Below are positions 54,092 to 63,778 of a stretch of 64,000 bases of DNA, piece after piece (within the stretch, counting starts at the first letter, position 1; every line of letters starts with the position of its first letter). The DNA is taken from assembly GCA_013076295.1 (NCBI GenBank), contig RQOL01000535.1, forward strand, positions 186,001 to 250,000. Reading direction: 5' to 3'. Both the position numbers and the translations under genes were made by a program. Under the pieces are notes generated by a model. That model was not told where the DNA came from. It saw only the letters and a list, made by a program, of their open reading frames with translations, and did no database searches. Source of the stretch: Sanderia malayensis. Taxonomy: Eukaryota > Cnidaria > Scyphozoa > Semaeostomeae > Pelagiidae.

Positions 54092-54880
54092 AATGAACGC
54101 TGAGCTCTCGATCGATTTTATTATAACACTAGAGATAAACACAAACTGTTGTGTTGAGTTGGGTTTTTTGTTGCAAAATGTATCCTTCAAAATGGCGTTG
54201 ATTTTGGCGTTTGATAACAAGGAGTTAAATTTCTCTTTCTCCGTCGAGAATGAGCTATACGAAGAAAAGCTTTAAAACTTCCGAGAAAGATGCTTCCAAT
54301 TGTTTACTAGCAAGTTCTCAAAGTATCAAGTTTGTAGCATCTTTGTAGTACAGTGTAATGTATTCCACTTTAATAGGCCCATTAGCAAATACATTGCAAT
54401 TTACAATATAATAAAACTAAACTGCGTCATTTATGGCATAAGAACACAAAGTTTCAATTTAACCTATTTTTGAATCAAGTACAGCATTGAGATCTTGAAC
54501 AAAAGCAAATTTTCATGATACAACAATTCACATTATCACTGCGTTGTATCTAAACTGTCCCCACAGCACAGCTGGAGATGGAAATTTTCTAGGTATTCAA
54601 TAACAATTTCACTCCCATACAGAAACATCGTCTGATGCTGATGAGATAATAGTTCTGTTAAGTTTTGTTCAATTTAATTGCTTAATAATTAAGTAGGTTG
54701 TAGTATGAAAGATTCTAATATATTTTGAAGCTAGTGTTAGGTAACAAAAACTGTGCCTCGTTTACATTGAACTTCGTTGTATTCTATCAATGTTTTCACT
54801 GCCCACGTTAAAGCAAAATTTGATCAGCACTGGAGGTGCCAAAATTTTTTTTAGTTATATTTAATATCTAGAAGGGCGTG
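54092..54880. other. AT-rich region before the right end of the 18-kb insertion
   Basis: It includes the 27-codon frame at 54192-54275 (MALILAFDNKELNFSFSVEN...), too short to call a gene. The rest is non-coding. Confidence 0.3.
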
Positions 54881-54955
54881 GCCGACGAAAATTTTATGGA
54901 CCACGCCCAAAAGCCTGCAATAGAGCGTCGGTCAGATTTTATGGATCCGCCCCTG

Positions 54956-56618
54956 CTGCGCACCCAATGTTCACAATCAGCATACATGCCGGGCCAAAAG
55001 TAGTCTTGTTTCAGTTTGTCATAGGTGCGGGAAGTACCAAAGTGACCTGCAGTCGGTTCGTCATGCATCTGAAAAAGTAGATTTTCATGAAGATCGACAG
55101 GAATTACCAATGGCTGTCGCTAGTCATCATTGATCCGATTATTTGGCTTGTCAAGATGATACAGCAAGTCGTCAGAATTAAGATAGAAGATAGTAGTGAT
55201 CATGTTGTGTCGAAACTCGCTTACTCAAGGCATCATCAGTTGGCAGTTCATTTGAACGAAGATAAGTAATGAGGGCAGCGAAGAAAGGATCTTGCTGTTG
55301 TAGTTTGCGAACACGTTCGAGCTGAGGATTTAGGCCAGTAAAGGCATTGATATTTACATCATTAGCCTTGATCCCAAATGGATACCTGGACAAGCAATCA
55401 GCGTTAGTGTGGCTAACTCCCGGACGATGAATGATTTCGAAATCATATTGTTGGATAGTCAATGCACAACGTGCCCAGTTGGGATCAGTGGGATCGACGC
55501 CCAGTGGGATCTTTAATTCCCATAAGCCATTTCAAGGACCCATGATCAGTGATGACGTAGAACTGTTGTCCGTGCAAGTAGGAACGGTATCGCTTGATAC
55601 CATCAACAACTGCCAATGCTTCACGCTCTGTTGTAGAATATTGTTATTCTTGCTTGATTAATCTCGGCCACCGTACGCTATAAACACCGGTTTATTCTCT
55701 CTTCGTTGTTCAAGAACGGCCCCAAGTCCGTCATTGCTGGCATCCACGCAAAAATAAAAAGGAGAACAGAAGTCTGGGAAACTGAGAATAGGTACACAAA
55801 TAACAAGCTGTTTCAGGATATCAAATTCATGTTGACAATCAGAGGTCCACTTCAAGGAAGAAGTCGAAGACGTTAGTGCTGAGATAGGTGCTGCTATCTT
55901 GGAAAAGTTTTGCACAAATCGTCTATAATAGCCAGCAAGTGCAAGAAAACTGTGCACTTGCCGCACCGTTCCTGGTACTGGAAATTCTTCTACAAGATTG
56001 ATTTTATTCGGGCTAAGCTTGATGCCAGAGGCAGAAATGATATGTCCAAGGTAATTTACTTTGCTAATCCGAAAATTGCATTTGGATGGTTTGAGACGTA
56101 GACCTGCATCGCGGAAACGATTGAAAACCTGAGCCAAATGTTTCAAATAATGTTGGAAAGACGTAGAGAATACTACAACGTTAACCAACAAAGTAAACCA
56201 TACAATTGATTGAGTATGTCATCAATGCGAGGCAGAGGATAACTATTCTTGCGAGTTACAGAATTTAATTTACGGTAGTCGGCACAAAAACGAGCAATCC
56301 CATTTCCCATCCTTCTTTTGTACAAGAACCCCTGGACTTGCCCAAGGACTGTTGGATGGCTTGACAATATTATTCTCCAACATCTCGGCTACTTGTTTAT
56401 TGATTTCGGCGCGCTTTTCTGGGTGTACCCTATAGGGACGTTGGTGGATTGGTGCTGAATCCCCCTGTGTTAATGGGATGTCTCAGTATAGAGGTACGTC
56501 CAAGCTCACTTGTATTACAAGCAAATACATCACGATATTGATCTAGAAGTGCTTGCAATTCTTGTTGTTCGATTGGCGATAAGGATGACTCGTTGAGGTC
56601 GAAGATAAGAAAATCTTG
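54956..56618 (-). pseudogene. Ty3/gypsy RT, RNase H and integrase zinc-binding region
   Basis: Minus strand, in order: the RT N-terminal region ([15 protein letters not shown], then [16 protein letters not shown]); a deletion near 56195 that removes the RT palm including the catalytic aspartates; the RT thumb (LGHIISASGIKLSPNK); RNase H (FYFCVDASNDGLGAVLEQRR, IIHRPGVSHTNADCLSRYPF); and the integrase zinc-binding start (HDEPTAGHFGTSRTYDKL...YFWPGMYADCEHW), ending at the 18-kb insertion. Stops and frameshifts lie near 55660, 55500 and 55130. It is dead through loss of the RT core. Confidence 0.85.
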
Positions 56619-57751
56619 ATGAAAAGTCCGAATAAATGATACATATAGTTCTTTTGAAACAATTTTGTCTGGGGTTCCACAAGGCTCAGTACTAGGACCT
56701 ATTTTGTTTAATTTTTATATTAATGACCTTTTATATTTTATAAAACAAGCTACACTGTACAATTATGCTGACGATAACACCCTTTCACATTTCTCCAAGA
56801 CCATACCGGACCTTGTAAATGTTTTGGAAAAAGAATCAAATACTGCATTAAAATGGCTAGAGAACAATCATATGATAGCCAATCCAGAAAAATTTCATGG
56901 TTTGATAGTTAAGAAAAACCAAGAAAATACCAGTGGACAATTTATCAATATTAAGAATAAACAAATCAAAACTGAAGAACAAGTGAAATTATTGGGAGTA
57001 AATGTTGATTTTAAGCTAAATTTTGATCCTCATATCTCTAAACTCTGCAAAAAAGCTGCAACTCAACTGAATGTTTTAAAGCGTTTGAAAAGATTTTTAG
57101 GCTTTAAGGAGAAGAATGTACTTGTAGAAAGTTTTGCACTGTCCAATTTTAATTATTGCCCCTTGGTATGGCATTTTTCATCATGCAAATCTTCGAACAA
57201 AATAGAAAATATACAACAGCGGGCTCTAAGGTTCCTTTTCAATGATACAAGCTCATACAATGATTTGTTAATTAAGTCAGATAAATGCACAATGCACGTT
57301 GGCCGATTAAGATCATTATGCATAGAAATTTTCAAAACATTGAATAACTTAAATCCCTCGTTTATGGAAAAGATATTTCAAACCAAACAAGTTAGCTATT
57401 CAACTCGTAATTCAAAAAACCTCCAACACTACAGACCAAATCAGGTAACATTTGGATCAAAAAGTTTACAATCCCTAGGACCAAGGATCTGGAACAGCCT
57501 ACCCAAAGAAATAAAAGAGGCAAATAATCTGCAAACTTTTAAAAAATTGATTAAAAAATGGTCTGGACCTAATTGCCAGTGTAGCTTGTGCTCTAATTTT
57601 TGTAATTAATTAGCTTTCTGTCAATCGATTTAGATTAGTTTGCAATATGTAAGCTATATGTACGCATAGTCTTTTTTTTTAAAGGGTATAAGTGTATGTA
57701 GTAAAAATCGATTTTAAATAAAGTGAACAAACAAACAAACAAACAAACAAA
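56619..57751 (+). mobile_element. 5'-truncated CR1/L2-like LINE, (CAAA)n tail
   Basis: It begins within RT, upstream of GVPQGSVLGPILF, and carries the catalytic YADD, thumb (VKLLGVNVDFKLNF) and C-terminal region to a stop at 57609. A 3' UTR with AATAAA (57717-57722) and a (CAAA)n tail (57727-57751) follow. The remaining reading frame of about 320 codons has no stop, so the insertion is young. The host gypsy frame resumes on both sides. Confidence 0.85.
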
Positions 57752-59370
57752 GACAACCCACTTGCACCATTTTGTTCATTGTCTTGAACTCCATGGGAAT
57801 GTTGACTAATTTCTTCAGCAGATTGAATAGTGGCCAAATTCTGTTGTTTATATATCGTGACGGGTATACTATTAATGTTTATCACCTCATAGGGGACGAT
57901 TCGAGATCCGTTTACTGAACACGGTGAGGGAAGTCCATAGATGCAGCATTACAGATAGGAAAAATAGATTTAAGCAAAAGTTCTGTGCCTAAATCCACAG
58001 AGTCTGGAACTTCAACGTCCAACAACAACTTAGAAAAAGGAGGTATAGTAATAGTTTCGACGGCAGATACCTTAAGAGGCTGTATTTGTTTATTCGCATC
58101 GGCTGAATAGAATGGTAGCTCAGCAAGAGGATTAACAGGTATTGTGAAATTGCTAATTTCTGGCCTTTGAAATGTTAGGTGTCTCAAACCAAGGTCTATT
58201 ATGGCTTTGTTAGTAGTCAAGAAATCAAGGCCAATGATGGCGTGATACACAACCACATCAACTACTAAGGCGTCAAACAAATAAAATTTTCATTAAAACG
58301 TAGCAACACGGTCACAGAGCCAAACGAATCTATATGTTCTCCACTTACTGGGTTGATTCTGCCCCATTATCCAACCGTAGAAACTGGCCTCTGGTCATTA
58401 GGCATACAATCCCAAAAATTCTTTCCAAGTATGGAGATATCTGCTCCGGTATCGATAAAACAGCAAACAGGTAATTCATTAATGTAAGCAGTCGTTAAAA
58501 GAGATTTGCCCCGACTTGTATCAGGGCGAGGCACACTCGGCGACAAAAAATGACTATCTGCATGTCTATCGTGAACTTGTGTTTCCTTTATCATGTTCAC
58601 GTTATAGTTATTCCTGGGGCCACGTTTTTCGGAGTTTCCATAACCATTAGGCCTGGAATACCAACCTGGAGTTTGTTGATATTGGGCGAGACATGGATGG
58701 CTTGTGTGACCCAAACCCCCACACTGATAAAAAACCGGTTGCCCTTGACTGTTGCGACCCGGTTGATAGCTATCATTATGTGGACCTTGCGTCTGTCGCA
58801 TTTCGAACCTTTTCTTTTGCTTGTTAGGCCCATCAAATTTCCGATCACGGTGTTTTTTATTGCCCTGTTCATTCAACCGTGCGAGCGATTGGGGGATTTC
58901 TCGCAACTCTCTTTTCATTTCGAAAAAATCATCAGGCTTGGAAAAGGAGTTTGACTGGAAAGCCGAAACTTGTTGTCCTCCGAGCTTTGGCTTGTTGGTT
59001 TTTACAAGATTGGCTAAGAGTTCGGCAACCCGACTTTCCGGCGTAACAATTTGTTGTGTCCCCTGCACAAAGGTAGCCTTTAGTTTGGCTAGATATTCCG
59101 GCTCATCAATCGTCTTTGGATTGCCCAAGATTACATATTCCCTTATCTCGGGGAATAAATTTTGAGCAAATATTTGAAGACGCTCGCCCTGGCTTAGGCC
59201 AAGTCGGTTGCTTCTACTCTGGACAAAGTCGAAAAAGTTGCTAATGCTCTCGTCTGCCTTTTGGGTGTGCGAGCACAGTTCTTGTCACTCGAGAAACGGC
59301 AAGGAGGTGGCGCCAAAACATTCTTCCAGCGCTGCCTTCGAAGCTAGGAAATTGTCTTTGACACCTTGTC
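57752..59370 (-). pseudogene. Ty3/gypsy gag C-terminus and protease
   Basis: Minus strand: the gag C-terminal part (KTIDEPEYLAKLKATFVQGT), a basic linker, one zinc knuckle (CGGLGHTSHPC), then a protease with DTGADISILG. After a break near 58320 the frame continues with YHAIIGLDFLTTNKAIIDL to 57912 and on to the LINE. A TGA in the gag frame near 59290 is probably a mutated Arg codon. The protease active-site triad is intact. Confidence 0.8.
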
Positions 59371-59375
59371 CTAAG

Positions 59376-59547
59376 TGTAATATAGTGTAAATAGATATGG
59401 ACTGTGATATGGACACCCGGATTTTATCTAATGTTGTTGTTGTTGTGAGACGATTGTTTTTTGGTTTTGGTTATGTTATGATTCTACAAAAAGCGTGCAG
59501 TCGTTTTGTCTGTAGTTCTGATCTTGTAGAAATATAAGAATATTACA
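59376..59547 (+). repeat. Mag-type gypsy 5' LTR
   Basis: 172 bp, TGTAATATAGTG...AATATTACA. Termini TG and CA, with the inner terminal palindrome TGTAATAT/ATATTACA. It includes a (TTG)4 run. Short LTRs of this size are usual for Mag-clade elements. Confidence 0.95.
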
Positions 59548-59548
59548 T

Positions 59549-59566
59549 TGGCGACGAGGATAAATC
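59549..59566 (+). promoter_or_regulatory. tRNA primer binding site
   Basis: TGGCGACGAGGATAAATC begins one base after the LTR and starts with the expected TGG. The 'TGGCGACGAGGA' form is common in gypsy elements. Confidence 0.7.
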
Positions 59567-59598
59567 TTACCGTGTTATTCACATGAGAAAGTAAAGTT

Positions 59599-62500
59599 AT
59601 GTCTCAACTACAAGCAGTTTCAATAAAACCTGTCGCAGAATTCCGTCCCGATGCGGAAGTGGGGGCAAGCCTTGCCACCCGTTGGAAGGACTGGCTAGAT
59701 GACTTCGAAATGTTTTTGCTAGCTAGTGGAATAACCGACAAAACACGCAAACGAGCACTACTCTTATATCAAGCAGGACCACGAGTCCGGGAAATTTTTA
59801 AGAATCTCACTGAGGTTGGTGGAACAAGTGATTTCGACGTTGCTAAGAATAAATTAACGGAGTACTTCGAACCGCAAAAGAACCGTCGATATGAAGTCTA
59901 CAAATTCAGACAGGCAACTCAAGAACAAACAGAAACTTTAGATCAGTTTCATACCCGACTACGAACTATGGCTCAAACATGTGAATTTCACGATGCAGAA
60001 TTTGAAATCGAAGAACAGATTATCATAGGTGGGACATCATCCAAAATTCGTAAACGGGCATTACGAGACCCCAACTTCGATTTAAAGGCCATGCTGTTAG
60101 AGGGTCGCAGAGACGAACAAAGTACCCTACAAGCTAAGGAAATTGAGTCAAGGGACAAACCTTATGCTGAAGCTAATAAGCTCACCACACAGAAATCGTT
60201 AAAATGTTTTAGTTGCGGAGGATCCTATCCTCACACAGGAGTTTGCCCCGCAAAGAGTAAAGAATGCAAAATTTGCAAAAAGCAAGGCCATTTCGCTAGT
60301 GTCTGTCGTGATAAAAACACAGGCAACAAATTCAGAAGTCCTCGAAAACCACAAAGGAAATCAACAACCGTGCATTCTTTAGCCAACAGATCCGCGGGAA
60401 ATCTGTCATCATCAGAGGACGATTATTTGTATGCGGTCAGTAACAAAGGAAATTCTCAAAGCCCAAAAGTTGCGGTCACGGTTTGCAACACAGCATTTCA
60501 GATGACACTTGATACGGGCGCGACGATCAATGTCATTGATAAGGACACGTTTTCACGCATGAAAGACGTTCGTTTGCAAAACACAAACGTGAAAGCTTTT
60601 CCCTACAGCAGTTCAAAGCCTGTTGATTTCAGAGGGAAATTTGACTCTGTTATCGAAACAAAGAATCGCATAACTCTCGCTACTTTCTATGTTATGAATA
60701 ACTCAAGCAGCGGGAATCTGTTATCATCAGCTACTGCACAAGATCTAGGCCTAATAAGTCTCCACTTGAATGCATTGTCGCAAAATGACAATAAGATAGC
60801 TGAAATTCTAAATAAATACCCTGAGGTATTTGAGGGGCTTGGGAAGCTAAAAGATGAAAGTGTCACATTAAGTATTGATGAAAATCAAACCCCCAAAATT
60901 CAGCCTCAGCGCCGTATACCATACCATATGCGACAGAAGGTGAAAGAAGCCTTAAAAAAGCTGGAGAAGGAGGACATTATTGAACGGATACCGGACGATC
61001 AAGGGACTCCTTGGGTTTCTCCCATTGTTATTGTGCCTAAAAAGGATGGGGCAGTCAGAATATGTGTTGATATGCGCGTTGCTAATAATGCAATTAACCG
61101 CATCCGCCACCCTATTCCTACAGTTGATGATGTAAGCTGTGCCCTTAATGGTGCAAAGTTTTTCACAAAACTAGATTTAAGTCAAGCTTACCATCAATTA
61201 GAATTAAGTGAAGAAAGTCGTAATATCACAACGTTTTCAACTCATGCTGGTTTATTCCGTTATAAACGTTTAAACTATGGTACAAATGCATCTGCTGAAA
61301 TATTTCAGTATACGTTACAGAAAGCATTGCAAGGTTTGAAAGGCGTTCAAAATATCGCTGATGATATAATCATTTTTGGAGCTACACGCCAAGAGCATGA
61401 TTCTAATCTAGATCACTGCATAGCACGCTTGAAAAGTAAAGGACTTACTTTAAACAAGAGCAAATGTAAGTTTCTCAGCGAAACGTTGGATTTCTTCGGG
61501 CAGATTTTTTCGAAAGACGGAACACGCCCTGATCCGAAGCGTGTCAGCGACTTACTAAATGCAGCAATTCCGAAAAATGCACAGGATATTCGAAGCCTAC
61601 TTGGTATGGCGAACTACAGCAGTAAATACATACCAAACTTTGCCACAATCACAGCTCCTCTCAGAGAATTGACAAAGAAAAACGTTATTTTTTCTTGGAA
61701 TGAGGAACACCAGATTGCATTCAACAAGCTTACTACAGCTTTGTCATCTGCTCCTTGCATGTCATATTTTGACAAAAATAAAGAGTCATTTGTATTAGTG
61801 GATGCAAGTCCAGTGGGACTCTCAGCCATACTGTCTCAGAAGACAAAGGGTCAGGAGGATCCAAAAATTGTTGCATATGCAAGCAGAGCTCTCACTGATG
61901 TGGAGACAAGATACTCGCAGACCGAGAAGGAGGCATTGGCCATAGTGTGGTCAGTGGAACATTTTCATCTATATCTATATGGAAATCCATTCACATTGAT
62001 CACGGATCACAAGCCGTTAGAAGTGATCTATGGCAATCGCAATTCAAAACCCTCTGCACGAATTGAACGCTGGGTTTTGCGCCTGCAGCCGTATACATTC
62101 AATGTCATATACAAGCCAGGGGTTGATAACCCAGCTGACTATTTGTCAAGACATCCGATTACGTCAAAGAGTTTCAAAAAGCAACAAAAGATGACTGAAG
62201 AATATATACACTTTATAACTGAACATAGCGTACCGAAGGCGATGACTTTAGAGGAGATCGCTACAGCAACTTCAGAAGACCACGATCTTAAAGGTCTTCG
62301 AGCAGCGCTACGATTGAACCAGTGGAGCTCAGTTGCTAAGAGCTATAGCAGTTTTAAAGATGAATACACAATTGGAAAAGGCAATGTAATCCTTCGAGGG
62401 ACGAGGATTGTCATTCCAAAGTCGTTGCAGCAGAAAGCAATCGACCTAGCGCATGAAAGCCATCAAGGGTTATCAAAAACCAAAGCTCTACTAAGAGAGA

Positions 62501-63573
62501 AAGTATGGTTTCCAACCATAGACGACATGGTCAAAAAGACCATAGATGCATGCTTAGCATGTCAAGCAGTTGGTCAATCGCCACCACCTGAACCTATTCA
62601 ACCTTCAGATATGCCAACAGGGCCATGGGAGAAATTGCACATTGACTTCTGTGGACCACTGCCATCCAATGACTATTTATTAGTTGTTGTGGACAGGTAT
62701 TCACGATACCCAGAGGTTGAGATAGTTAAATCGACAAAAGCTTCATCTGTCATACCAAAACTTGACAAAATGTTTGCCACACATGGCATTCCCATTGTTA
62801 TAAAAACTGACAATGGACCCCCATTTTCTGGTGATGATTTTCGTCGATATTGTAATGCATTGAATATCCGACATGAATTCTCGACTCCATATTGGCCACA
62901 AGCCAACGGAGAAGTAGAACGTTTTAATAAGCCGCTCGAAAAGGTTCTACAGACAGCTGCCATTGAAGGAAAAGTTTGGCGTCAGGAGCTGCAGAGATTT
63001 CTACTACAATATCGTAACACACCGCATTGCACAACAAAAGTTGCTCCGAGTCAATTGCTGTTTAACAGGAAAGTCCGTGGTAAACTTCCAGAAATCACTA
63101 GCAGAATTGTGATTAATAGACACAAAGAAGCTCGCAGAAATGAGATCAAGAGTCAGAACTATCACACAAAATACGCAAATCAACGTAGAAATGCAAAAGA
63201 AAGCTCAATAACAGTCGGTGATACCGTTCTAGTTAAACAACAGCGTCGTAACAAGCTTACATCTCGTTTTAATAAGACACCGTATTTGGTCGTCGAGAGG
63301 AAAGGAACGCAAATAATTGCAGAAAATAGCCAGAAACACCGAGTCACGAGAAATATATCTCATTTGAAGCGATTCAACAACTCTACAGTTCGTACAGACG
63401 AGTCTGAAATGGACAATGATAGTGATAATGGAGTACAAGCGGAACCACGTGTTGGTCAGGAACGTATGGAAGCTGGAAATGAAAATACCTATGCTGGAAA
63501 TCGTCGTTCTCAAAGGGTGAGAAGAGCACCAGAAAGATTTGGCGAAACTATTCCGTCAGACATTATGCCATGA
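59599..63573 (+). CDS. Gag-pol polyprotein, Mag-type Ty3/gypsy, intact
   Basis: A 1324-codon single frame from the ATG at 59599, 51 bp after the LTR. Gag occupies residues 1 to about 260 with two Cys/His knuckles (from residues 203 and 223; second CKICKKQGHFASVC). The aspartic protease has LDTGATINVID near 305. RT follows (RICVDMRVAN, FTKLDLSQAYHQL, catalytic IADD at about 587-590), then RNase H (LVDASPVGLSAIL, Asp near 735). Integrase has an HHCC region ending CLACQ near 985, Asp in HIDFCGP (1016), Asp in KTDNGPP (1071) and Glu in EVERFN (1107), an exact D35E spacing. A short basic C-terminus ends RRAPERFG. All catalytic residues are present. There is no env. Confidence 0.96.
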   Translation: MSQLQAVSIKPVAEFRPDAEVGASLATRWKDWLDDFEMFLLASGITDKTRKRALLLYQAGPRVREIFKNLTEVGGTSDFDVAKNKLTEYFEPQKNRRYEVYKFRQATQEQTETLDQFHTRLRTMAQTCEFHDAEFEIEEQIIIGGTSSKIRKRALRDPNFDLKAMLLEGRRDEQSTLQAKEIESRDKPYAEANKLTTQKSLKCFSCGGSYPHTGVCPAKSKECKICKKQGHFASVCRDKNTGNKFRSPRKPQRKSTTVHSLANRSAGNLSSSEDDYLYAVSNKGNSQSPKVAVTVCNTAFQMTLDTGATINVIDKDTFSRMKDVRLQNTNVKAFPYSSSKPVDFRGKFDSVIETKNRITLATFYVMNNSSSGNLLSSATAQDLGLISLHLNALSQNDNKIAEILNKYPEVFEGLGKLKDESVTLSIDENQTPKIQPQRRIPYHMRQKVKEALKKLEKEDIIERIPDDQGTPWVSPIVIVPKKDGAVRICVDMRVANNAINRIRHPIPTVDDVSCALNGAKFFTKLDLSQAYHQLELSEESRNITTFSTHAGLFRYKRLNYGTNASAEIFQYTLQKALQGLKGVQNIADDIIIFGATRQEHDSNLDHCIARLKSKGLTLNKSKCKFLSETLDFFGQIFSKDGTRPDPKRVSDLLNAAIPKNAQDIRSLLGMANYSSKYIPNFATITAPLRELTKKNVIFSWNEEHQIAFNKLTTALSSAPCMSYFDKNKESFVLVDASPVGLSAILSQKTKGQEDPKIVAYASRALTDVETRYSQTEKEALAIVWSVEHFHLYLYGNPFTLITDHKPLEVIYGNRNSKPSARIERWVLRLQPYTFNVIYKPGVDNPADYLSRHPITSKSFKKQQKMTEEYIHFITEHSVPKAMTLEEIATATSEDHDLKGLRAALRLNQWSSVAKSYSSFKDEYTIGKGNVILRGTRIVIPKSLQQKAIDLAHESHQGLSKTKALLREKVWFPTIDDMVKKTIDACLACQAVGQSPPPEPIQPSDMPTGPWEKLHIDFCGPLPSNDYLLVVVDRYSRYPEVEIVKSTKASSVIPKLDKMFATHGIPIVIKTDNGPPFSGDDFRRYCNALNIRHEFSTPYWPQANGEVERFNKPLEKVLQTAAIEGKVWRQELQRFLLQYRNTPHCTTKVAPSQLLFNRKVRGKLPEITSRIVINRHKEARRNEIKSQNYHTKYANQRRNAKESSITVGDTVLVKQQRRNKLTSRFNKTPYLVVERKGTQIIAENSQKHRVTRNISHLKRFNNSTVRTDESEMDNDSDNGVQAEPRVGQERMEAGNENTYAGNRRSQRVRRAPERFGETIPSDIMP

Positions 63574-63601
63574 ACAAAATAACTTCAAAAAGGGGAAGTG
63601 A

Positions 63602-63773
63602 TGTAATATAGTGTAAATAGATATGGACTGTGATATGGACACCCGGATTTTATCTAATGTTGTTGTTGTTGTGAGACGATTGTTTTTTGGTTTTGGTTAT
63701 GTTATGATTCTACAAAAAGCGTGCAGTCGTTTTGTCTGTAGTTCTGATCTTGTAGAAATATAAGAATATTACA
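63602..63773 (+). repeat. Mag-type gypsy 3' LTR
   Basis: 172 bp, preceded by AAAAAGGGGAAGTGA (polypurine tract) and followed by the CTAAG target duplication. Identical to the 5' LTR by eye. Confidence 0.95.
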
Positions 63774-63778
63774 CTAAG

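Larger units (their letters stand above)
36828..54955. mobile_element. 18.1-kb insertion with hAT-like terminal repeats, itself full of nested elements
   Basis: The left end is CTGGAGCGGATCCA (36828-36841). The right end read inward on the other strand is CAGGGGCGGATCCA (54942-54955), a 12/14 match to the classic hAT terminus. It is flanked by CTGCG on both sides (36823-36827 and 54956-54960). Removing the segment and one copy restores the integrase reading frame of the surrounding gypsy element, which independently supports the boundaries. The right subterminal region has an inverted repeat (GGGCGTGG...CCACGCCC, about 54875-54907). No hAT transposase was seen inside. Contents are a LINE, three Helitron-like units, a MITE with TTAA insertions and a CCAAT-box array. 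A 5-bp duplication is short for hAT, although 5-6-bp hAT groups are known. Confidence 0.6.
59376..63773 (+). mobile_element. Mag-type Ty3/gypsy retrotransposon, intact, identical LTRs
   Basis: Two 172-bp LTRs (59376-59547 and 63602-63773) appear identical base for base. They are flanked by a perfect 5-bp target duplication CTAAG (59371-59375 and 63774-63778). A primer site follows the 5' LTR, a purine tract precedes the 3' LTR, and one uninterrupted gag-pol frame lies between. All signs point to a very recent insertion that may still be capable of transposition. It sits in the gag of the minus-strand env-bearing element, whose frame is continuous across the empty site. Confidence 0.96.
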
